Of a DNA stretch of 36,038 nucleotides, positions 23,376-32,049 are shown piece by piece. The notes under the pieces were generated by a model that saw only the letters and a list, made by a program, of their open reading frames with translations, searched no databases and had not been told where the DNA came from. The stretch comes from Desulfobulbus sp. GTDB lineage: Bacteria > Desulfobacterota > Desulfobulbia > Desulfobulbales > Desulfobulbaceae. A program made the translations under genes and the position numbers. The stretch spans positions 1 through 36,038 of the forward strand of contig DRKI01000192.1 of the NCBI GenBank assembly GCA_011051875.1, written 5' to 3'. Each line of letters starts with the position of its first letter. Position 1 is the first letter of the stretch.

Positions 23376-23448
23376 AGATAATTCCCTGCCGGGAACGTGA
23401 CAGGCACCAGGTGTTCCTCCCGCATTCTGATTTCTGACTTCTGAGACT

Positions 23449-23811
23449 ATGGATATTTCAAAGACCATTGCCGAACTGAAGAAGAGAGCCGACTTCACGG
23501 ACAATGTCGGCATGATCCTCATCCACAATGGAACCGTGCGCAACTGGTCCCGGGCCGACCGCAAGCGGGTCATTGCCCTGGAGACCAGGGTTGATCCTGA
23601 AAAAGTGGAGAAACTCCGGCAGCAGTACCTCGCGCAGCCGGGGATCTACGAGATCATCATCGAGGCCCGTTCCGGCCGTTTTCAACCCGGCGATGATCTG
23701 TTGTTCATTCTCGTTGCCGGTGATCTGCGCGAACATATCAAGCCTGTCCTTTCCGAGCTCCTCGACCGGATCAAGTCCGAAGCGATCACCAAGCAGGAGG
23801 TCTGCGCCTAG
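23449..23811 (+). CDS. MoaE-like protein (molybdopterin synthase catalytic subunit family)
   Basis: The 120-residue protein resembles MoaE, which adds sulfur from MoaD to precursor Z to make molybdopterin. Support: the strand GMILIHNGTVRNWSR near residue 21 (the GTVR motif), then IYEIIIEARSGRFQPGDDLLFILVAGDLREHIKPVLSELLDRIKSEAITKQE, which matches the later strand-helix and C-terminal Lys-Glu motif. It is shorter than E. coli MoaE and lacks the central dimer region in full, so it may be a divergent paralogue. No other molybdenum-cofactor gene is close. The ribosome binding site is weak. Confidence 0.7.
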   Translation: MDISKTIAELKKRADFTDNVGMILIHNGTVRNWSRADRKRVIALETRVDPEKVEKLRQQYLAQPGIYEIIIEARSGRFQPGDDLLFILVAGDLREHIKPVLSELLDRIKSEAITKQEVCA

Positions 23812-23827
23812 CCCGCATTTTTCACAA

Positions 23828-23961
23828 GCGATCTGCTGCAAGGCCCGAAAACACCATGCCTGCCACGTCACAGCGCAAAAAGGATTCCTCGACATATTTC
23901 AATATGCCTGCAGACCTTTTCGCTTTGTCCCCTGCATTCACGGCATTTTCAGGCCTTTCGC
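23828..23961 (+). repeat. About 130 bp dispersed intergenic repeat (copy 2)
   Basis: This is the plus-strand partner of 15982-16111. It begins GCGATCTGCTGCAAGG directly after the MoaE-like gene and ends near CAGGCCTTTCGC. The conserved blocks are CACCATGCCTGC, GTCACAGCGCAAAAAGGA, CAATATGCCTGC and CATTCACGGCATTTTCAG. Confidence 0.8.
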
Positions 23962-24093
23962 TAAAACCTTTGTGAAATCGGGCCAGAAACCCCTTGCAGC
24001 GGCCGGTTTCCGGCCGGACATTCCTGCCGGAACGGCAATCCGTCTTCCTTTTTTGCAGGAAGGGTGCAGAACATCAACAGCAAGGAGCCTTCC

Positions 24094-24936
24094 ATGGAAA
24101 AAGCAGAGGAAATAATCCAGCTTTTCAAACAGGTCCGCACATTGCCACACATCATCAGTCGTCTGACCCGGCTGATCAATGACGAGAATTCCACGCTCCA
24201 GGATTTCGAAGAGGTCATACGCAGCGATCCCGCCCTTGTCGCCCGGCTGCTGACCCTTGTCAACAGTTCCTATTACGGTGTCGTCCGCAAGGTGGACTCC
24301 ATCTCCCGTGCGGTGGCCCTCCTGGGCATGAAGAACCTGCACAACATTGCCATGACCGATGCCCTCCAGGCCATGGCCGGCCGGGACAATATCCACGGCA
24401 CCTTCTCCTTCAACCGCCTGTGGCTCCATTGCACAGCCTGTGGAATCTGTTGCAAGATGATCGCGGAACGGATCTTTTCCATCAACGGTGACGATGCATA
24501 TCTTACTGGAATTCTACATGATATCGGACTGATCGTTGAAGTGCAGGTGGATGAGAGGAATTTCATCCGGGCCTTCGATGCCCTGACGGCCGACCCTCCC
24601 TCCATAGTGGAACTGGAAAACCGGTATCTCGGCACCGATCACTGCCGGATCGGCTATCTGCTGGCCAGGGAGTGGCTCCTGGCGGATCCCATTGCCGAGG
24701 CGATCCGGGACCATCACGCGGTCACCGACGACCTCACCCCTGCCTCTGCCAGGGGCATCCTGCAACTGAGCGAATACATTGTCTCCCAGCTCGGCTATCC
24801 CATGAAATCCGGCGTCTCCCTGCCGCTGGCACCGGTTCTGGCCAACCACCTCCAGGACAACATGGCGGAATACAAGGTCCTGGCCGAGGACCTGCCCGAC
24901 GAGATCAGCCGGATCCGTGACATGTACGAGAATTGA
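24094..24936 (+). CDS. HDOD domain protein
   Basis: The 280-residue protein contains an HDOD domain, an HD-related fold used in signalling, often linked to cyclic-di-GMP or stress responses; it commonly lacks nuclease activity. The motifs are [46 protein letters not shown] and [22 protein letters not shown]. Downstream are HDIGL ([15 protein letters not shown]) and [12 protein letters not shown], both resembling HD-type metal motifs. The start ATG 24094 has AAGGAG eight bases upstream. It ends 10 bp before the hybrid kinase gene, so both are probably translated from one mRNA. Confidence 0.85.
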   Translation: MEKAEEIIQLFKQVRTLPHIISRLTRLINDENSTLQDFEEVIRSDPALVARLLTLVNSSYYGVVRKVDSISRAVALLGMKNLHNIAMTDALQAMAGRDNIHGTFSFNRLWLHCTACGICCKMIAERIFSINGDDAYLTGILHDIGLIVEVQVDERNFIRAFDALTADPPSIVELENRYLGTDHCRIGYLLAREWLLADPIAEAIRDHHAVTDDLTPASARGILQLSEYIVSQLGYPMKSGVSLPLAPVLANHLQDNMAEYKVLAEDLPDEISRIRDMYEN

Positions 24937-24946
24937 GGTTGCCGTT

Positions 24947-27100
24947 ATGCCCATTGACGCGCTTTTTGCAGACCTGGTCGATTCTTCGAAAGAACTGACA
25001 TCCCTCTGCAGCCACCTGGAACAGGAGACAGAGCACCTCCTTTTCTTCTGCCTGGCCGAGGATGGCACCCATGTGGCCTCGGCCGGCTTTCCCCTGACCA
25101 CGGTGGAGGTCAAACGGCTGATCCGTGACCATGCCAACACCTCCTCCGAGACCGAGTTCACGGCCAACGGCAGGACCTACTACCTGCTCGCCATCCCTGA
25201 TCTCAACTGCTACCTGCTCGCCACCGGGGAGGAGAAGCAGCACCCGGAAACCTCCTTCTGGATACGGACCGTCGTCTCCTTGGCGGTCCGCCTCTTCCTG
25301 GCCCACCGTGAAACCCGGGACACCATCAGCCGCCTGCGCATCCAGAAAAAACAGTTTGACCGGAAGTCCGCTGTTCTGGAAAAGAAATTCCAGGAGATCA
25401 TGGCGGAAAACGAGCAGAACTATCTCAAGATCCAGGAGCAGCAGCTCAACTATTCCAAGACCCTGCAGGCCGAGATCAAGCAGCAGACCGCCGAGCTGCG
25501 GAAGGCCAAGAAGGCGGCAGAGGCGGCCAACGTGGCCAAGAGCGAGTTTCTCGCCGCCATGAGCCACGAGATCCGAACCCCCATGAACGGGATCATCGGC
25601 TTCACCGACATGCTGCTCGATACCAGTCTCGCCGACGAGCAGATCGAATTCGTCCGCACCATCAAACGCAGTGCCGACGCCCTTCTGGCCCTGATCAACG
25701 ACATCCTCGACTTCTCCAAGGTCGAGGCGGACAAAATGGACCTGGAGGAGATCGACTTTGACCCCGAGATCACGGCCCAGGATGTCTGTGACCTGATCCG
25801 GCCCAAGGTCGCTTCCCGTCCCATCGAGGTGCTCTGCCGCATTGACGACCGGTTGCCGGCCAGCGTCATCGGCGATCCGGGCCGCTATCGGCAGGTCCTG
25901 GTCAACCTGATGGGCAATGCGGCCAAATTCACCCGCGAGGGTGAAATCGAGCTGGCCATCATGGTGGACGACGAGACCGACGAAACCATCACCCTGCATG
26001 CCACGGTGCGCGATACGGGCATCGGCATCGCCGGGGACAAGCTGGACACCATCTTCGAGGCCTTCAAACAGGCCGACGGCTCCACCACCCGGGAATTCGG
26101 CGGTACCGGGCTGGGTCTCTCCATCTGCCGCCGCATTGCCGCCCTGATGCACGGCAATGTCTGGGCCGAGTCTGTGGTCGGCCGGGGCAGCACCTTCCAC
26201 TTCACCGCCTGCCTGAAGAAATCGGAGAAACAGCACTCCAGGCGCTTCAACAAGGTCTCCCTCAAGGACAAACGGGTCCTTGTCGTCGATGACAACAGGA
26301 CCAACCTGGGGATCCTCAGTCATGTTCTTGAAACGGCGGGACTCCTGGTGACGCCGTTGCAGGACGGCAACCGTGTCCGGGAAACCGTGATCCGGGCGCA
26401 GGCCGAGGGCCGGCCCTTTGACCTGGCCATCCTCGACATCCAGATGCCGCACCCTGACGGCTATACCGTGGCCCGCATGCTCCGTCACGAGATCAAGGAA
26501 ACCGCCGGCCTGCCGCTCCTGGCCTACACCTCCTCCACGGATCGAAACGCCAAACGCTGCAGGGACGCGGGCTTCAATGCCTTCCTCACCAAGCCCACCC
26601 GGCGCGAGATCCTCTTCAAGACCCTGGAAAAACTCCTGGGCGCAGAAGAACTGACCGAAAGCGGTACTGGGGAAGACAGGCTGATCACCCAGTACTCGGT
26701 CCGGGAAGAGATCAAACAGTCGGTACGGATCCTCCTGGCAGAAGACAATCCGGTCAATCAGAAACTGGCGACCCTGATCCTGACCAAGGCCGGCTACAGG
26801 GTGGAGGCGGCAGGCAACGGACGGGAGGCTGTCGAGATGTTCACCAGTGCCCCGGACCGGTTTGACCTGATCCTCATGGACATCCAGATGCCCGAGATGG
26901 ACGGGATCGAGGCCACTGCCGAGATACGGCGCCGCGGCTTTACCGGAATCCCCATCGTGGCCATGACCGCCAACGCCATGAAGGGAGACCGTGAGATCTG
27001 CCTGGATGCCGGCATGAACGATTATATCACCAAACCGATCAAGCGGGAGCTGGTGTTCGAAATCATTGAAAAATGGCTGTACAGGGAACTGGGCCGATGA
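24947..27100 (+). CDS. Hybrid sensor histidine kinase with two receiver domains
   Basis: The 717-residue protein lacks membrane segments and is probably cytoplasmic. Residues 1-125 are an unrecognised sensor region, followed by a coiled coil (126-195). The H box [10 protein letters not shown] carries His207. The ATPase domain shows the N box near Asn324, G1 DTGIG at 356-360 and G2 GTGLG at 386-390. The first receiver has DDN at 448-450, Asp497 and Lys549; the second has Asp600-ish acidic pair (AEDN), Asp645 and Lys697. This is a His-Asp-Asp phosphorelay type without a visible HPt domain. No DNA-binding response regulator is next to it. It follows the HDOD gene by 10 bp and overlaps yihY by 4 bp. 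Confidence 0.92.
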   Translation: MPIDALFADLVDSSKELTSLCSHLEQETEHLLFFCLAEDGTHVASAGFPLTTVEVKRLIRDHANTSSETEFTANGRTYYLLAIPDLNCYLLATGEEKQHPETSFWIRTVVSLAVRLFLAHRETRDTISRLRIQKKQFDRKSAVLEKKFQEIMAENEQNYLKIQEQQLNYSKTLQAEIKQQTAELRKAKKAAEAANVAKSEFLAAMSHEIRTPMNGIIGFTDMLLDTSLADEQIEFVRTIKRSADALLALINDILDFSKVEADKMDLEEIDFDPEITAQDVCDLIRPKVASRPIEVLCRIDDRLPASVIGDPGRYRQVLVNLMGNAAKFTREGEIELAIMVDDETDETITLHATVRDTGIGIAGDKLDTIFEAFKQADGSTTREFGGTGLGLSICRRIAALMHGNVWAESVVGRGSTFHFTACLKKSEKQHSRRFNKVSLKDKRVLVVDDNRTNLGILSHVLETAGLLVTPLQDGNRVRETVIRAQAEGRPFDLAILDIQMPHPDGYTVARMLRHEIKETAGLPLLAYTSSTDRNAKRCRDAGFNAFLTKPTRREILFKTLEKLLGAEELTESGTGEDRLITQYSVREEIKQSVRILLAEDNPVNQKLATLILTKAGYRVEAAGNGREAVEMFTSAPDRFDLILMDIQMPEMDGIEATAEIRRRGFTGIPIVAMTANAMKGDREICLDAGMNDYITKPIKRELVFEIIEKWLYRELGR

Positions 27101-28521
27101 AGGACCGGGAAAAAAAGCGGCATGGCGGCATCATTTCCCGCCTGCGCCGATGGGCCTCCGCCAGACCGGCCGAAGAACAAAAGATCATGGGTTTCCTGCG
27201 TACCGTGGTGCGTATCTGCTGCATCATGGCCGACGAGTTTCTCCTGACCGGCATCTCCCTGCGGGCAGCGGCCCTGACCTATTCCATCATCCTCTCCATG
27301 ATCCCCATGCTGGCCATGAGCACGGCCGTTCTCAAGGGACTGGGCAGCGACAACCAGCTCAGGACGGCAGCCTACCGTCTCATCGACGAGCTCGAGCCGG
27401 AAGCACCGGCCAGACAGGCCGTTCCGGATACCGCCACCACCACTTCGCCGGCCCCGAACCCGGACACGGGGCAACAGCCTCCTCTCTCGCTCACCGGCCA
27501 TCTTCGCAATGCGGTGGACACCATCTTTGACTACGTGGACCGGACCAACTTTGCCGCCCTCGGTGCCTTTGGCATCATCGGCCTACTCATTGTCGTCATC
27601 CTGGTGCTCAGCACGGTGGAAAGCGCCATGAACGCCATCTGGCACACTGACCGCGGGCGTTCCCTGTTCCGCAAGGTCATGGACTACCTGGCCCTGCTGA
27701 TCCTGCTGCCCATCTCCATCAATGTGGCCCTTGCCGGGGACGCCATTCTCGAGAGCCCGAAGATGATGGGCTATATCAGTACAGTCATACCGTCGCTCTG
27801 GCTGATCCGCATGCTGCTCAAGCTCATCCCGTTTCTCTTTGTCGTCCTGACCCTGATGCTGATGTACCTCTTCTTTCCCGCGGTAAAGGTCCGGACTTCA
27901 GCGGCGTTCGGCGGCGCCGTCTTTGCCGCATTCACCTGGTTCGTCGTCCTCAAGATCTACGTGGTCCTCCAGGTGGGCGTGGCCAACTATAACGCCATCT
28001 ACGGCTCCTTTGCCACGGTCCCCCTGTTCCTGATCTGGCTCCACCTGGGCTGGACCTTCATCCTGACCGGCGCCACCCTGGCATACGCTCTCCAGCACCG
28101 CAACCACTATCATTTTCCCGGAGCACCTGCCTCGCCCCGTCGCCGTCTGCAGCTTGCCTTCGACATCCTGCTGACCGTGTACAGGAACTTCGACCGCCGT
28201 CTTCCCACGGACCTGGAAGAGCTGGCCGACGCCCTGCCGTGCGAAAAACCGGGTGACCTGGAAAAGGTCACCCGCCTCCTGGTCCGGGGAGGCCTGCTGA
28301 ACAGGATCGGCGACAATGGCGAAGAACAGTTCCTTCCTGCCGCACCGGCCGACAGGATCACCGCCGCAGAGGTCATCCGCCTGGTCCTGGGCAGGGATTC
28401 GGTGCCCTCCACCGGCGGCCACATTGCCGACATGATCATCCGGGCGGCAGAACAGGGCGTCGACGAAAAGATCCTTGTCACAGTCCATCCCCCCACCCAG
28501 GTGACAGACCATGCATCCTGA
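27097..28521 (+). CDS. YihY/BrkB-family inner-membrane protein with C-terminal winged-helix-like domain
   Basis: The 474-residue protein begins at ATG 27097, overlapping the kinase stop. The YihY/BrkB core has several membrane segments: [25 protein letters not shown] near residue 55, [49 protein letters not shown] and [23 protein letters not shown] proline/threonine-rich loop of about 35 residues sits between the first two. The C-terminal 130 residues ([29 protein letters not shown] and following) look like a winged helix and occur in many members. The family was once wrongly called ribonuclease BN. The function of the family is unclear. It overlaps the next gene by 11 bp. Confidence 0.85.
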   Translation: MKDREKKRHGGIISRLRRWASARPAEEQKIMGFLRTVVRICCIMADEFLLTGISLRAAALTYSIILSMIPMLAMSTAVLKGLGSDNQLRTAAYRLIDELEPEAPARQAVPDTATTTSPAPNPDTGQQPPLSLTGHLRNAVDTIFDYVDRTNFAALGAFGIIGLLIVVILVLSTVESAMNAIWHTDRGRSLFRKVMDYLALLILLPISINVALAGDAILESPKMMGYISTVIPSLWLIRMLLKLIPFLFVVLTLMLMYLFFPAVKVRTSAAFGGAVFAAFTWFVVLKIYVVLQVGVANYNAIYGSFATVPLFLIWLHLGWTFILTGATLAYALQHRNHYHFPGAPASPRRRLQLAFDILLTVYRNFDRRLPTDLEELADALPCEKPGDLEKVTRLLVRGGLLNRIGDNGEEQFLPAAPADRITAAEVIRLVLGRDSVPSTGGHIADMIIRAAEQGVDEKILVTVHPPTQVTDHAS

Positions 28522-30256
28522 AACCCGGCCGGACCTGCAGAAGATCCTGGGCAGCAACAACATTCTGCTCATCATCCCGCACGGTCACCGGCAGGAGGCC
28601 GGGCCGACACCGACTCACATGGCCGATCTCGGCAGGGCCCTGGCCAAGGGACTGCACTGCTACGGTGTCATCAACAGGAAATACAAAAAGGCGATCCTCG
28701 ACCTTGCCGACACCCGCGCCATTGGGAAACGGCGCAAGGTCGCGGACGAGTTCCTCGGAACCATCAGGAAGTTCAGGGACGAGATCGCAGGCAACGATCT
28801 CCTGCCGCTGGTCCTGATCCTGCAGACCGGTACAGTGGGAGATCTGCCCGCCAATACCCTGGTCTTCGGCTATGGCCAGGGAGAGCGCGGCAATCCGGAC
28901 CGTCCCCACCGGCCGACTCTTTCGCCATCCCTGCTCTCCAGGATCCGCATGGCCGTGGAGGACCAGGGCATGCAGACCATGGTGGCCGACCCGGCATCCA
29001 GCCTCTGCGGACACGAAGGCAACAGCCTGAATCAGCTTTTCAGGAACAAGAACGAACTGCCGCATTTTCACGATCCAACGGTCCGCTCCCTGCTCATCAC
29101 CCTGGCGTCGGACCTGGTCGCTGACAGGAAAAAGGCGGAACATACCGCATCTGGCCTGCTCCGCGCCCTGCAGCCCTTTGCCGGCAGCATGTCCCTGGTC
29201 CGCCGGGTCGAACTCGACAATATCGACACCGTCACCAGCCAGGATACCCGGTTCATCTTCAGGGTTCAGGAAGAAGAACAATATGCTGACATGCTGCGTG
29301 AGGCCTACCTCAAGGAACTGGCCTCCTCCATAGCCGACAACGGCCTGCTTCACCCGCTTGTGCTGCTGCAGAAAAATGACGGCCGTTACAAGATCCTGTG
29401 CGGTTTCCGCCGCTTCCAGGCCCTCCGAAGGCTGGGATGGCGATGGGTCGAGGCCAAGGTCTACCACGAGAATGACTTCACCACCGAGGACCTGTTCAAT
29501 ATCTCGCTGGCAGAAAACACCCGGCGCCGCAATCTCAACCCGGTGGAGATCGGCAACTTCCTGGAGTCGGCAGCCAGGGAAATGGCACTGAACAACCAGG
29601 AACTGGCGGAGCGGTTCGGCGCAAGCCTCGGCATCGGCCGTCCCGGTCAGAAGGTCTCACAGTCCACTGTCCACAAGTACCGCAAGGTGAACATGATCAG
29701 GGAGCGGGGAGAATCGGCAGAGATCATCACCGACCTGATCGACGAAAAGCTCTCTTTCACCGTTGTCGCCGAGGTCCTGGCGCCGATCGGGAATCCTGCC
29801 GACCGGGACCGCCTTTACCTCGATATCATCAGGCCGCTGGCGCCGACCCGGCCCCAGATTCTCCAGATCATGAAACTGCTCAACCTGGTCAACGACACCT
29901 CTCTTGCCTCTGCCATCAGCGACAGCAGGACCCGCCAGGCCCTGGCCCGGGCGCAGGAGGCCAGGAATCCCGCGGCAGCATTTATCCGGCATCTGCAGCA
30001 GCTTGACAGCGGCGCACTCTCCCGCCGCAAGAACCGTCTCCGGGACGAGGTCGGCAGACTCAGGAAAAATTTTTTCGGAACCAGGGCGTCAAAGCATGAC
30101 TTCAACATCACCCCTCCTGCCAGGATGGACCGGCAGGAACTGACCATGCACATCCGCCTCAAAGAAGAACGACTCGAAGAGACTATCCGGCAACTACAGC
30201 AGCTCCTCGCTGACCGCAAACGACTGGCCGAACTCATGGATATCCTGAAGGAGTGA
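28511..30256 (+). CDS. ParB-domain protein fused to an N-formylglutamate-amidohydrolase-like N-terminal region
   Basis: The 581-residue protein has two parts. Residues 18-222 resemble N-formylglutamate amidohydrolase-type proteins: IIPHGH, THMADLGRALAKG, DLADTRAIGKRRKVADEF, LVFGYGQGERGNPDRPHRPT and a late SLCGHEGNSLNQLF. The match is weak and the catalytic residues are not certain. Residues 245-400 are a ParB domain: SIADNGLLHPLVLL, GFRRFQA at 298-304 (the C-motif) and AENTRRRNLNPVE at 334-346 (the P-motif), as in CTP-binding ParB/Noc proteins, then an HTH-like part (NQELAERFGASLGIGRPGQKVSQSTVHKYRKV). A helical tail with a coiled coil ends the protein. The gene has no partner parA next to it. 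It overlaps yihY by 11 bp. Confidence 0.75.
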   Translation: MHPETRPDLQKILGSNNILLIIPHGHRQEAGPTPTHMADLGRALAKGLHCYGVINRKYKKAILDLADTRAIGKRRKVADEFLGTIRKFRDEIAGNDLLPLVLILQTGTVGDLPANTLVFGYGQGERGNPDRPHRPTLSPSLLSRIRMAVEDQGMQTMVADPASSLCGHEGNSLNQLFRNKNELPHFHDPTVRSLLITLASDLVADRKKAEHTASGLLRALQPFAGSMSLVRRVELDNIDTVTSQDTRFIFRVQEEEQYADMLREAYLKELASSIADNGLLHPLVLLQKNDGRYKILCGFRRFQALRRLGWRWVEAKVYHENDFTTEDLFNISLAENTRRRNLNPVEIGNFLESAAREMALNNQELAERFGASLGIGRPGQKVSQSTVHKYRKVNMIRERGESAEIITDLIDEKLSFTVVAEVLAPIGNPADRDRLYLDIIRPLAPTRPQILQIMKLLNLVNDTSLASAISDSRTRQALARAQEARNPAAAFIRHLQQLDSGALSRRKNRLRDEVGRLRKNFFGTRASKHDFNITPPARMDRQELTMHIRLKEERLEETIRQLQQLLADRKRLAELMDILKE

Positions 30257-30265
30257 CTTTTTCGC

Positions 30266-30826
30266 ATGCGAAAAATCTTTCTCGTCATCCTCATCCTCGT
30301 CCTGCCGGCCCGGGTCCCGGCCGGAATGGCCGATGGTTCAACCCTGATTGCAGCCATCCGGGAACTTGCGCTCCAGGGCGACGGTGAGGCCCAGTACAGC
30401 CTTGCTCTCCGCTACGACATGGGAGAGGGGGTGCCCAGGAATCCGGCCCTGGCGCTGCGCTGGTATGCCAGGGCGTGTGCCCGGGAAGTGGCCGGGGCCT
30501 GTTTCTCCATGGGCATGAAGTATGAGTTCGGCAACGGGGTCAGGAAGAATGTGCGACAGGCCATGGCCCTTTACGAGCAGGCGGCCCTGCAGGGCTGGCC
30601 CATGGCCCAGTTCTTTCTCGGGCGGCTTTACCTGGCAGGAGACGGCATCCGGCACGACCCGGTACGTGCCGCCGCCTGGCTGACCCTGGCCGCGGAACAG
30701 GAATATCCCAATGCGGCGGCCCTGCTTCAGCAGAGCATGACGCGCCTCTCCCCCGGGGAACAGGCCCGGGTGACAGCAGAGCTGGCCAGGCTCAGGAAAA
30801 AGATGCCCCCGGCCGGAAAGCAGTGA
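30266..30826 (+). CDS. Sel1-repeat exported protein
   Basis: The 186-residue protein starts with a signal peptide (FLVILILVLPARVPAGMA) and has three Sel1-like repeats, for example EAQYSLALRYDMGEGVPRNPALALRWYARAC, ACFSMGMKYEFGNGVRKNVRQAMALYEQAAL and AQFFLGRLYLAGDGIRHDPVRAAAWLTLAA. Such alpha-alpha repeats usually bind other proteins. It begins 9 bp after the ParB fusion gene, with AAGGAG in the end of that gene, and ends 3 bp before the convergent aldo/keto reductase. It has no enzyme motif. A role as a periplasmic adaptor is an inference. Confidence 0.85.
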   Translation: MRKIFLVILILVLPARVPAGMADGSTLIAAIRELALQGDGEAQYSLALRYDMGEGVPRNPALALRWYARACAREVAGACFSMGMKYEFGNGVRKNVRQAMALYEQAALQGWPMAQFFLGRLYLAGDGIRHDPVRAAAWLTLAAEQEYPNAAALLQQSMTRLSPGEQARVTAELARLRKKMPPAGKQ

Positions 30827-30829
30827 AGG

Positions 30830-32011
30830 TCACGACCCGCCGCTTCCTGTGCCGGAGAGCAGCCGGTGCGCGGCCTGGAGCCGGCTTTCCAGCTCCCGGG
30901 TTTCCATATTTGCGCCGGCGGCGACAGCGGACAGATCATACCGCCTGCTGTCTGCGGCACTGTTGCCCCGCACCCAGGGCATATCCCTGCCCAGCTTTGC
31001 ATAGCGCTGCCGCGCATATTCCAGCAGGTCCCAGCCGCGGGCCAGGTTGTCCAGCCAGAGAACCATCGGGATATTGATATAGCCCGGTGTCTGTTCCCAG
31101 GGGCGAAAAACGGACCAGGGATACCACGGCTCCGCCCCACCGGTGGCATCCTGCATGGCCTGCTGCCACCGGTGGTAAATCTCCAGCACCAGGTCCGGCC
31201 GTTCCAGCGTGTCCAGGGCTGCCACATGCTCAGAAAAATCCCCGGGCACGGAGGCTCCCACACTGATGGTGTGGATCTCCGGCCTGGTCAGGCAGAAGAG
31301 ATCGTTGAACTGCATGGGAGAGAGCGGACTGCTCAGTCGCCGCAGTCTGTCCGGCGGCTTCTGCAGCATACCGCCCTTGTCGGTGGGACTGATGATGAAC
31401 ACGCCCATGTCCCCGGCCTGCGCCTCTTTCAGGACAGGGGTGTGGCACTGGAAGATGGTATACCAGTGCAGGTTGACGTAATCAAACCCTTCATCCTGCC
31501 GGTGTCCCACCGCGGCCAGGATCACCTCCGTGCTGCCATGACCCGAAAACCCAACCCAGTCCACCAGGCCCTGGCGCTGCAGCCTCCTGGCTGCCGCCAG
31601 GCAGCCGCCGGGACGGCAGACCTGCCACAGGCTGCGAAAGTCGTTGATCCCATGGATGGTAAGCAGGTCCAGGCGATCAAGTCGCAACCGGGCAAGAGAA
31701 TCCAGGACATTGGCGGAAAACCGCTCCGGATCGTCCTCGGGTCCGACCTTGGTCTGGATGATGAAGTCATGCCGCTGCAAACCGGTCAGCACCCTGCCGA
31801 GTTGCCGTTCGGAGGTGCCATAGCCGCGGGCGGTCTCCAGGTGAGTTATGCCGAGATCCAGGGCACGGTGGACCACGGCGGCCAGGATATCCTGGCTGCG
31901 CTGGTCGATCTCCTGGTCCGGCCCATCCCGCCACGACTGCATGCAGCGCATGAACCCGGCTGAGAGCAGGGGCATCCGCAGGCCGGTCCTGCCGAATCGT
32001 TGGTAGATCAT
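30830..32011 (-). CDS. Aldo/keto reductase-family oxidoreductase
   Basis: The 393-residue protein has the AKR pattern: YQRFGRTGLRMPLLSAGFM, then HLETARGYGTSERQLGRVL, IIQTKVGP and LTIHGIND. Relative to the family tetrad Asp-Tyr-Lys-His, it has Glu59 in place of Asp, Tyr64, Lys88 and His120. The catalytic Asp position is therefore changed, though the other three are present. The C-terminal third (GGAEPWYPWSVFRPWEQTPGYINIPMVLWLDNLARGWDLLEYARQRYAKLGRDMPWVRG) is an extra region rich in Trp and absent from ordinary AKRs. It follows the RACo gene by 38 bp, in the same direction. The substrate is unknown. Confidence 0.8.
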   Translation of the reverse strand: MIYQRFGRTGLRMPLLSAGFMRCMQSWRDGPDQEIDQRSQDILAAVVHRALDLGITHLETARGYGTSERQLGRVLTGLQRHDFIIQTKVGPEDDPERFSANVLDSLARLRLDRLDLLTIHGINDFRSLWQVCRPGGCLAAARRLQRQGLVDWVGFSGHGSTEVILAAVGHRQDEGFDYVNLHWYTIFQCHTPVLKEAQAGDMGVFIISPTDKGGMLQKPPDRLRRLSSPLSPMQFNDLFCLTRPEIHTISVGASVPGDFSEHVAALDTLERPDLVLEIYHRWQQAMQDATGGAEPWYPWSVFRPWEQTPGYINIPMVLWLDNLARGWDLLEYARQRYAKLGRDMPWVRGNSAADSRRYDLSAVAAGANMETRELESRLQAAHRLLSGTGSGGS

Positions 32012-32049
32012 CGCCGGCCGATCGTTCCAGGGGCCAGGCTCAGCACCAT

